From contig URBN01000049.1 in the NCBI GenBank assembly GCA_900546145.1, positions 1-12,100 of the forward strand: 12,100 nt of DNA, written 5' to 3'. The notes below the pieces were generated by a model. That model was not told the DNA's origin. It saw only the letters and a program-made list of their open reading frames with translations, and made no database searches. The first letter of the stretch is position 1. Every line of letters starts with the position of its first letter. The stretch is from an uncultured Desulfovibrio sp. (GTDB taxonomy: Bacteria > Desulfobacterota > Desulfovibrionia > Desulfovibrionales > Desulfovibrionaceae). This document shows positions 1 to 4,757 of this stretch, in pieces. The position numbers were made by a program, and so were the translations under genes.

Positions 1-53
1 GACACCGGCCTTTCACGCCGTCAACGGCGGTTCAAATCCGCCTGGGGACGCCA
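1..53 (+). tRNA. tRNA-Glu (UUC), 3' part, cut by window edge
   Basis: The sequence matches the 3' two-thirds of a bacterial tRNA-Glu. It shows the end of the D arm (GGACACC-like GACACC), the anticodon arm with loop CTTTCAC and anticodon TTC at 12-14, and a 4-nt variable loop. The T arm is GGCGG-TTCAAAT-CCGCC (26-42), and the 3' acceptor strand ends in discriminator G50 and an encoded CCA (51-53). The 5' acceptor strand and most of the D arm lie before the window. The anticodon stem reads CCGGC/GCCGT, so its outermost pair (C5 with T21) is a mismatch; this is unusual but does not abolish the fold. Another tRNA identity is unlikely given the TTC anticodon and the tRNA-Glu-typical 3' half. Confidence 0.93.
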
Positions 54-66
54 AATCTGAACACAA

Positions 67-110
67 AAAGAACGCCAAAATGCAATGCATTTTGGCGTTC
101 TTTGTTTTTC
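67..110 (+). terminator. Rho-independent terminator behind tRNA-Glu
   Basis: Complementary arms at 67-84 and 86-103 form an 18-bp perfect inverted repeat (core GAACGCC/GGCGTTC); the innermost bases must open to make a loop. It is followed by TTTGTTTTT. It starts 13 nt after the tRNA CCA and should end the tRNA transcript. The run of A before the 5' arm means it could also act on the opposite strand. Confidence 0.85.
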
Positions 111-472
111 AGGCACGCTATCCCCAAGTCCGGAGTCGTCCGCCCGCCTCCCGGCATGTATGAATATATCCGCCGAGAGATATGACAGTTCGGTCCCTGC
201 ATGAACAGCCGCGAGGAACCAAAAATATTTGACGCTGTTCTGATTTTAACCTGCACCAGGCCTTTTATCAGGGAATTTATTTCTGTCAGAAGGCTCTTCT
301 TATCTCCAGACCGGAGCAGCGGAAATGGCGCGGCCCCGCCTCAGAATTCTGCTGCCCGCCGGACCCGATACCCGGGAAGAACACACCCCGCTGCCTTTGA
401 CGGACTCGCGGAATAAGGAATGTTCTGCCAATGCACCGGCGGTGATTCTGCCATGAAGAGACTCGCTGTGAG
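111..472. other. Gene-free stretch downstream of tRNA-Glu
   Basis: I see no convincing gene here. A plus-strand reading frame at 201-416 (71 codons) lacks a ribosome binding site, has no recognisable domain, and its residues look like read-through of non-coding DNA. The 3' sides of tRNA genes are common integration sites, but I see no integrase and no copy of the tRNA 3' end elsewhere in the window, so an integrated element is not supported. Confidence 0.5.
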
Positions 473-501
473 TTGACACAGTTATGCGGGAAGACTACTA
501 A
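473..501 (+). promoter_or_regulatory. Sigma70-type promoter of the yedE operon
   Basis: A perfect -35 box TTGACA (473-478) is followed by a 17-bp spacer and a -10 box TACTAA (496-501). Transcription would start near 508, leaving a leader of about 220 nt before the first gene at 731. This is the best promoter match in the window. No operator was recognised beside it. Confidence 0.7.
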
Positions 502-570
502 AATAGCGTATCTGTCTTTTCAGACATGAAATTAACTTCTTTCTTTTCATAAGGGTGGCTGCCATGTCAG

Positions 571-634
571 GCGTCCGTATGTGACCTGCAATCAAGACCT
601 TGCGTGCTGAGGTCTCGTATATCCGCACGGACGC
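571..634 (+). promoter_or_regulatory. Nested hairpin in the yedE leader (candidate RNA regulator)
   Basis: Within the approximately 220-nt untranslated leader (about 508-730), GCGTCCGT (571-578) is perfectly complementary to ACGGACGC (627-634). Inside it AGACCT (595-600) pairs with AGGTCT (610-615) around a 9-nt loop. A second GACCT at 583-587 could pair with AGGTC (610-614) instead, so two mutually exclusive folds are possible. It does not match any riboswitch class I can recognise. The apical sequence includes GGTC, the tetraloop seen in enterobacterial SECIS hairpins that bind SelB, but the stem around that exact tetraloop would be only 2-3 bp. Function is unknown. Confidence 0.4.
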
Positions 635-730
635 AGGAAGACCGCCCCGCCTGTTTCCCTGATTATGTAGGAAACACGGTTCAGTCTCTCCGGGTGTCCG
701 GGCAAAACCACAACCGTACCAGGAGAGAGT

Positions 731-1816
731 ATGTCCAAAAATTTCTTTGCTACCACGCCGGGCATTATTGTCGTCGGCGCGGTCATCGGCGCACTGGCCA
801 TCTGCCTGCAGCAGCTCGGCAATCCGGGTAACATGGGCATCTGCATTGCCTGTTTTGAACGCGACACAGCCGGCGGACTCGGTCTGCACCGCGCCGCTGT
901 GGTTCAGTATCTGCGGCCCGAGATCATGGGGCTTGTCCTGGGAGCTCTGGTGGCTTCCTTTGCCGCCGGTGAATTCAAACCCCGCGGAGGTTCCGCTCCC
1001 CTGGTCCGCTTCGTTCTCGGCATCGTGGCGGCCATGGGCGCACTGGTCTTTCTCGGCTGCCCCTGGCGCACCATCCTGCGCCTTGCCGGCGGCGACGGCA
1101 ACGCCCTCTTCGGTTTTTCCGGTCTTCTTGTCGGCATTTTCTGCGGCACGCTTTTCTTCCGTCAGGGCTATTCCCTCGGCAGAAGCACAGGACAGAGCCG
1201 TCTGGCCGGTCTTGTTTTTCCCCTTCTGGTGCTCGGCCTGCTCGCCTTCTATTTCTTCTTCCCGCAGGTTGAAGGGCAGCCTCAGAGCGGGCCCATCTTC
1301 TATTCCCTCAAGGGCCCCGGTTCCAAGCACGCGCCCTTCCTGGCCTCCTTCGGCCTCGCTCTGATCATCGGCATTCTGGCGCAGCGCAGCCGTTTCTGCA
1401 CCATGGGCGCCTTCCGTGACCTTTTCCTGTTCCGTTACACGCACCTCTTCCTCGGCGTGGCAGCTATGTTCGCCACCGCGCTCATCGGCAACCTGATCTT
1501 CGGCGGTTTCCATCCCGGCTTTGAGGGACAGCCCATCGCGCACACTGACAGCCTCTGGAATTTCGGAGGCATGGTGACAGCCGGTCTCGCCTTCGCTCTG
1601 GCGGGCGGCTGCCCCGGACGCCAGCTCTTTCTGGCCGGCGAAGGTGACAGCGACGCCGGCATCTTTGCCCTCGGCATGCTGGTCGGCGCCGCCATGGCCC
1701 ATAACCTCGGTACAGCCAGTTCCGGCACGGGCATCGGCATGTACGGCGCTCACGCCACAATCATCGGTTTTGTCATCTGTCTGATCATCGGTTTCGCCCA
1801 TATCAAGAGAGCGTAA
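731..1816 (+). CDS. yedE: YedE/FdhT-type selenium (or sulfur) metabolism membrane transporter
   Basis: This is a polytopic inner-membrane protein of 361 residues with roughly nine or ten hydrophobic segments, of the YeeE/YedE transporter superfamily. Hallmarks are GNPGNMGICIACFERD (30-45), the GCPWR motif with Cys110 followed by LRLAGGDGNA, RSRFCTMGAFRD with Cys223, and AGGCPGRQLF with Cys294. In the related thiosulfate transporter YeeE, conserved cysteines carry substrate through the membrane, so these three are the likely transport thiols. The wording of the motifs matches the YedE subfamily linked to selenium metabolism, so the substrate may be a reduced selenium species; a sulfur anion remains possible. 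AGGAG at 721-725 sets the ATG at 731. It is the first gene of a four-gene operon; the next gene, 12 nt on, encodes a TusA-like protein, the usual partner of this transporter. Confidence 0.88.
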   Translation: MSKNFFATTPGIIVVGAVIGALAICLQQLGNPGNMGICIACFERDTAGGLGLHRAAVVQYLRPEIMGLVLGALVASFAAGEFKPRGGSAPLVRFVLGIVAAMGALVFLGCPWRTILRLAGGDGNALFGFSGLLVGIFCGTLFFRQGYSLGRSTGQSRLAGLVFPLLVLGLLAFYFFFPQVEGQPQSGPIFYSLKGPGSKHAPFLASFGLALIIGILAQRSRFCTMGAFRDLFLFRYTHLFLGVAAMFATALIGNLIFGGFHPGFEGQPIAHTDSLWNFGGMVTAGLAFALAGGCPGRQLFLAGEGDSDAGIFALGMLVGAAMAHNLGTASSGTGIGMYGAHATIIGFVICLIIGFAHIKRA

Positions 1817-1828
1817 GGAGATATAACA

Positions 1829-2038
1829 ATGCGTACTGTCGATGCCCGCGGACTTTCCTGCCCGCAGCCGGTCGTCATGTTCCATATGGCACTCAAGGAA
1901 GAAAACGGCCCCTTTGACGTGCTGGTAGACAACGCCGTGAGCGTGGAAAACGTCACCCGGGCCGCCACCAAAAAAGGTTTTCAGGTAACGGCCAAAGCCG
2001 AGGATGACGGCTCAACGAGACTGGAACTTCGCAAGTGA
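1829..2038 (+). CDS. TusA/SirA-family sulfur (selenium) carrier protein
   Basis: A 69-residue protein covering the whole TusA/SirA fold. It opens with MRTVDARGLSCPQPVVM, containing the family's CPxP motif (Cys11, Pro12, Pro14). Cys11 is the residue that carries a persulfide (or selenosulfide) in characterised members. The usual C-terminal beta strand is present (STRLELRK). Length and motif fit stand-alone TusA or the N-terminal half of YedF; the DsrE-like C-terminal half of YedF is absent. The start has AAGGAG at 1815-1820, 8 nt from the ATG. The TGA stop overlaps the GTG start of the next gene (GTGA), implying translational coupling. Next to YedE it is the probable cytoplasmic acceptor of the imported chalcogen, as in E. 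coli YeeE-YeeD. Confidence 0.92.
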   Translation: MRTVDARGLSCPQPVVMFHMALKEENGPFDVLVDNAVSVENVTRAATKKGFQVTAKAEDDGSTRLELRK

Positions 2039-2595
2039 ACCGTTTTCTGAACAGGCTTGCGGCCCTTTTCAGGGGCCGCAGGCCTTCCTCCACACCCCCG
2101 CATGGCAGCGGTTTCCTGGTCTTTCAGCATACAGGTGACGTCATTCTGGCTGAACGCAGGCTCAGGGAAGCCGGGTTCGCCACGGAGATCAAGGGGCCGC
2201 CGCCGGAACTGCGCACCGGCTGCGACATGGTCATCGTCATCGACCTCGTGCAGGAGCCGCGCATCCGCAGACTGCTGGAGGAACAGGGCCCCGCGCCTCT
2301 GCGCCTTGTTCCTGTGAGCGACCCCCTGCTGGAGCCGGTCTCTCTCTTTCAGGTAAAGGATCTCGGCCGGTGGTATATGGTGCGGGCGGCCAACATGAAG
2401 ATTACCATCGACCGGACTACAGGGGAAATCGTCAATGTTTCCGGCGGGGGCTGCCCGGATGTGCCCTATCTCGCCGGACTGCTTGTAGGACAGAATGTGG
2501 CAAAGGCCGAGGCCCCCCGCCTGCGCGGCCAGACTTTGTGCTCCTATGCCCTGCAGCGTGCTTTTGAGGAGGCCCGGCGTCTATGGCATGGCTGA
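2035..2595 (+). CDS. DUF3343 (putative Se/S carrier) protein with C-terminal extension
   Basis: This 186-residue protein starts at GTG 2035, overlapping the preceding stop. Residues about 25-92 resemble DUF3343, a small alpha/beta domain proposed to carry selenium or sulfur: GFLVFQHTGDVILAERRLRE, then a GCDMVIVIDL strand whose Cys63 matches the family's single conserved cysteine. Residues about 105-180 form a second region I do not recognise, with GGGCPDVPYLAG (Cys140) and QTLCSYALQ (Cys169). The first 20 residues are basic and may be a flexible tail. Ordinary DUF3343 proteins are about 80-100 residues, so this one is about twice as long. No membrane segment is visible. Its position between TusA and the kinase-like gene, with overlaps on both sides, argues for a role in the same chalcogen relay. 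Confidence 0.75.
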   Translation: MNRFLNRLAALFRGRRPSSTPPHGSGFLVFQHTGDVILAERRLREAGFATEIKGPPPELRTGCDMVIVIDLVQEPRIRRLLEEQGPAPLRLVPVSDPLLEPVSLFQVKDLGRWYMVRAANMKITIDRTTGEIVNVSGGGCPDVPYLAGLLVGQNVAKAEAPRLRGQTLCSYALQRAFEEARRLWHG

Positions 2596-3482
2596 TTTGC
2601 GGCAGCGTCCCGCAGGAAAATTTCACTCTGGACGAAGGGACATGGAATCTTGATGAGGACATGCTTTTTCCGGTGGGACGCAGCGGAGAGCCCCTTCCCG
2701 TCCGCCGCGGCACACCGGCGCTTGTAGCGTCTGCCATCCTGACCTGCCTGGCTCTCGGACGGGGAAAGGTGGAAGCACTGCTCTGCGGGGACACTGGCAA
2801 CGGGAAGGGCAGCAGGGAGCTTTATGCCCGCCTAGCTTCCGAACTGCCAGGCCGGAAAGATACGCAGGGGCTCACCTTCCATTACCTGATGCCCGACGTG
2901 GACGGGCACAACCGCGTTTTCATGGCCTGTCAGGAATGCGAACACAGGCCTGTGCTGGTGGCTGACGCGGGATTCATGTATGCGGCCAAAATGAGCGGTT
3001 ACGCGGCTGACTATGATCTCTTCACTCCAGACGCCGGGGAGCTGGCCTTTCTGGCTGACGAAAAGGCACCTCACCCCTTTTACGCGCGAGGCTTTCTGCT
3101 GGACAGTCATGACAACGTGCCCGGGCTCCTGACCCGCGCCTTTGAACACCAGAACGCGGCCCGCTTCATGATCATCAAGGGCGCGCGTGATGCCATATCC
3201 GAAGGCGGCCGCATCATGTACTGGGTGGACGAACCCCAGACTCCGGCCATGGAGGCCATTGGCGGCACTGGCGATATGGTGACCGGAATCGTAACCGGCC
3301 TTCTTGCCGGGGGCATGGAACTTCCCCAGGCAGCCCTTACGGCAGCCAGGGCTGCCCGCTATGCCGGCAGCCTCGCAGCCCCCACGCCCGCCACACAGAT
3401 AGCCGAAATTCTCCCATTTGTGCCGCAGGCCCTCCGGAAGGTGCTGGATCAGGATGACAGAGAGGAGAGCGGACAGAAATAA
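2583..3482 (+). CDS. Ribokinase-fold protein resembling NAD(P)HX dehydratase (NnrD/YjeF C-terminal)
   Basis: This 299-residue protein starts 13 nt inside the previous gene (ATG 2583; previous stop 2593-2595). The C-terminal half carries ribokinase/YjeF-type signatures: VADAGF near residue 122, FTPDAGELAFL (147-157) corresponding to the TPHxGE motif, MIIKGARD, and GGTGD (227-231) with Asp231 at the catalytic/nucleotide-site position, followed by the helix MVTGIVTGLLAGG. The N-terminal half has a GDTGNGKGSRELY loop in place of the usual NnrD glycine-rich start, and no YjeF epimerase domain is fused. The family normally dehydrates damaged NAD(P)H hydrates with ADP or ATP, or phosphorylates small alcohols. 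Here, at the end of a YedE-TusA-DUF3343 operon, a different substrate is plausible. Fold assignment is fairly sure, reaction is not. Confidence 0.7.
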   Translation: MAWLICGSVPQENFTLDEGTWNLDEDMLFPVGRSGEPLPVRRGTPALVASAILTCLALGRGKVEALLCGDTGNGKGSRELYARLASELPGRKDTQGLTFHYLMPDVDGHNRVFMACQECEHRPVLVADAGFMYAAKMSGYAADYDLFTPDAGELAFLADEKAPHPFYARGFLLDSHDNVPGLLTRAFEHQNAARFMIIKGARDAISEGGRIMYWVDEPQTPAMEAIGGTGDMVTGIVTGLLAGGMELPQAALTAARAARYAGSLAAPTPATQIAEILPFVPQALRKVLDQDDREESGQK

Positions 3483-3664
3483 CCGGCAGACTGAGCTGGA
3501 TGGTGAAAAAACGGCGCTTATCCTGTATCCCGCGGCGTTTCCTCCCCTGCTCTTTACCGGGCCTGAAGATACCGCTCCAGGAAGACCGACTGCAGAATAC
3601 AGTCCGCTGACAGACTTTTTTCCTCCGGGGAACGGTTTTCCCGGCGGTCTCTCACGAATCTCCA
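3483..3664. other. Intergenic region between convergent transcription units
   Basis: About 180 nt after the kinase-like gene hold no supportable gene. A short imperfect hairpin CCGGGGAA/TTTTCCCGG lies near 3633-3653 with no T-run behind it. The main terminator structure follows at 3665-3714. Confidence 0.45.
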
Positions 3665-3714
3665 GATACAGAAATCCCCTGCCAGACATCTGCCTGGCAG
3701 GGGATTTCTGTATC
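3665..3714. terminator. Bidirectional terminator, perfect 21-bp stem
   Basis: Arms at 3665-3685 and 3694-3714 are perfect reverse complements around an 8-nt loop. The GC-rich core CCCCTGCCAG/CTGGCAGGGG is followed on either strand by ATTTCTGTATC, so the T-rich part lies within the outer stem and the structure is symmetric. It sits between the plus-strand operon ending at 3482 and the minus-strand gene ending at 3732, where a two-way terminator is expected. The absence of a clean T-run makes efficiency uncertain. Confidence 0.7.
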
Positions 3715-3731
3715 ATTCAGTTAGAAAACCA

Positions 3732-4121
3732 CTATCTGGGTGCCCTTTTGTCGCGGGGAGGCTCCTTCTTGTCCATGCCGGGCCTGGGAGCCTTTCTGTC
3801 ACCGTGGCCGAAGCGGCCATCGCGCGGAGGTCTATTCTTGTCCATGCCGGGTCTGGGCCCCTTCCTGTCACCATGGCCAAAACTGCCGTCGTGCGGGGGT
3901 TCCTTCTTCTCCATACCGGGTCTCGGGGGCCTTCTGTCTCCGGCACCAACGTGGCTGTCGCGCGGAGGCTGCCCCACTTGTCCGGCTGCAGGAGGAACAG
4001 GTCTGTTCTGCTTCATGGCCGGAGCGCCTTCAGGAGCGGCGGACACGTCCGCGGGCTCCATGGCAAAAGAAAAAAGCAGTGCAAAGGCACTGACTGCGAG
4101 AAGAGAAAAATTTTTCTTCAT
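3732..4121 (-). CDS. Small secreted protein with three 23-residue tandem repeats
   Basis: A 129-residue protein of unknown function. Residues 1-28 form a classical signal peptide (MKKNFSLLAV, hydrophobic core to about 20, cleavage likely at VSA-AP), so the product should be periplasmic or exported. After a short AAPEGAPAMKQNRP segment come three tandem repeats at residues 52-74, 75-97 and 98-120. Each runs PPxDxxxGxGDRxxPRPGMxKxx, followed by a stub PPRDKRAPR. The mature part is rich in Pro, Arg, Lys, Gly and Asp with a few His, has no cysteine, and is probably disordered. GGGAG six nt before the ATG fixes the start. The gene lies 69 nt downstream of a paralog on the same strand and ends 17 nt before a terminator. 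Binding to polyanions, metal or the cell wall is conceivable but nothing proves it. Confidence 0.72.
   Translation of the reverse strand: MKKNFSLLAVSAFALLFSFAMEPADVSAAPEGAPAMKQNRPVPPAAGQVGQPPRDSHVGAGDRRPPRPGMEKKEPPHDGSFGHGDRKGPRPGMDKNRPPRDGRFGHGDRKAPRPGMDKKEPPRDKRAPR
3762..3968 (-). repeat. Three tandem 69-bp repeats inside the secreted-protein gene
   Basis: Units at 3762-3830, 3831-3899 and 3900-3968 are each exactly 69 bp and strongly similar, with shared blocks such as TTCTTGTCCATGCCGGG and GGCCATCGCGCGGAGG-like ends on the plus strand. A partial unit end lies at 3750-3761. Because 69 is a multiple of three, gain or loss of units keeps the frame and changes only the number of 23-residue protein repeats. 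Confidence 0.88.
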
Positions 4122-4190
4122 AGTTATCTCCCTGCTGATTCGGACTTCAGCAAAAAAGTGTCAGAAAACGCCGGTTTTCCCGTCAGGCGG

Positions 4191-4490
4191 CTAGCGGGCA
4201 GAATTCGTCCGGGGCGCGCGGTGCGATCCCTTCTTTGCCATGCTGGTTCCGGGCCCCTTCGTGTCCCCAGCGGAAGTATGAGCCTTTTCGGCGCGGGCAG
4301 ACCTGCTTTCCCTGCCGGCCGCAGGCGCGGCGTTGTTCTGCTTCACATTCCGGACACTCTGGTGGGCAGGCTGATTCTGCCTCGCGGCCGGAGCGTTCTG
4401 GGGGGCGGCGTAAGAGGCGGAAGGCTGACAGGCCAGGGAAAAAGCCATCACGAAAACAACGGCAAAAACAAAGGAAAGAATTTTCTTCAT
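4191..4490 (-). CDS. Small secreted protein, paralog of the repeat protein downstream
   Basis: A 99-residue protein of unknown function. I start it at MKKILSFVF (ATG 4488-4490) because GGAG lies 8 nt upstream and a signal peptide begins there; the frame stays open upstream but reads as non-coding. Residues 1-28 are a signal peptide with probable cleavage at SYA-AP; Cys21 follows an LA pair but the context is a poor lipobox. The mature start AAPQNAPAARQNQP aligns with AAPEGAPAMKQNRP of the neighbouring protein. The C-terminal AGDTKGPGTSMAKKGSHRAPR looks like one degenerate copy of that protein's 23-residue repeat. The ribosome binding site also matches (GGAGATAA in both). The pair therefore arose by tandem duplication. 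The mature chain is basic, rich in Ala, Asn, Gln and Arg, and probably unstructured. Confidence 0.65.
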   Translation of the reverse strand: MKKILSFVFAVVFVMAFSLACQPSASYAAPQNAPAARQNQPAHQSVRNVKQNNAAPAAGRESRSARAEKAHTSAGDTKGPGTSMAKKGSHRAPRTNSAR

Positions 4491-4675
4491 TATTATCTCC
4501 TGCGGATCCGGTTCCCGGAGGAAATCTGGATCCCGAAATAGATTCCGAGTGCTTTGAGCCAAAAATCCGGTTTCGTCAACGGAATTTTTTCTGTGCTGCG
4601 CCTTTTTTTCCACCACGGGAGAACACCAAATAACATCCTAAATATACACGTTTTTTTATTTCACCATATTCTCTG
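4491..4675 (-). other. Upstream region of the secreted-protein pair
   Basis: No gene seen. The part at about 4625-4680 is markedly A+T-rich against the G+C-rich surroundings and could hold the promoter of the two minus-strand genes. TATATT (minus strand, 4641-4646) would be a fair -10 box but no good -35 is correctly spaced. TTGACG (minus strand, near 4575) is a fair -35 without a matching -10. I cannot choose between them. Confidence 0.35.
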
Positions 4676-4709
4676 AAAAAGAAAAAAAGGGGACACATTC
4701 AGTGCCCCC
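4676..4709 (-). terminator. Rho-independent terminator after hypE
   Basis: Read on the minus strand, GGGGGCAC and GTGTCCCC (plus-strand 4702-4709 and 4689-4696) pair over 8 bp, one of them G-T, around a TGAAT loop. Seven T (4682-4688), a C and five more T follow. This is a standard strong terminator and separates the hypE operon from the secreted-protein genes. Confidence 0.88.
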
Positions 4710-4720
4710 TCCGAACTCCC

Positions 4721-4740
4721 CGCGGCGGCCGGCCGCCGCG
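4721..4740. repeat. Perfect 20-bp G+C-only palindrome after hypE
   Basis: CGCGGCGGCCGGCCGCCGCG is a perfect palindrome made only of G and C, 17 nt past the hypE stop and 11 nt before the terminator hairpin. As RNA it would form a very stable stem once the centre opens, and could protect the 3' end or act as a second pause. As DNA it could be a protein site. No T-run follows in the hypE direction. Confidence 0.6.
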
Positions 4741-4757
4741 TAAAATTTTCCTTCTCT

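Noticed and set aside
1..472. Integrated element or attachment site at the tRNA-Glu 3' end
   Set aside because: No integrase, phage or transposase gene, and no second copy of the tRNA 3' end seen in the window.
482..1885. Long minus-strand open frame (467 codons) opposite yedE
   Set aside because: It is the complement of a clearly real membrane protein in G+C-rich DNA, has low-complexity Ala/Glu/Gly/Asp content, no ribosome site and no domain.
1829..2038. Selenocysteine read-through at the TGA of the TusA-like gene
   Set aside because: The protein is already full length for TusA, and the TGA overlaps a GTG start in another frame as a normal coupled junction.
4122..4190. Possible terminator between the two secreted-protein genes
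   Set aside because: A GCCGCC...GGCG pairing followed by a T-rich stretch exists on the minus strand, but the stem is short and bulged, so I do not call it.
3418..4194. Plus-strand frame of 258 codons with repeats over the secreted-protein genes
   Set aside because: Its repeats are the complement of the 69-bp repeats. The minus strand has a ribosome site, a signal peptide and a matching paralog; this frame has none.
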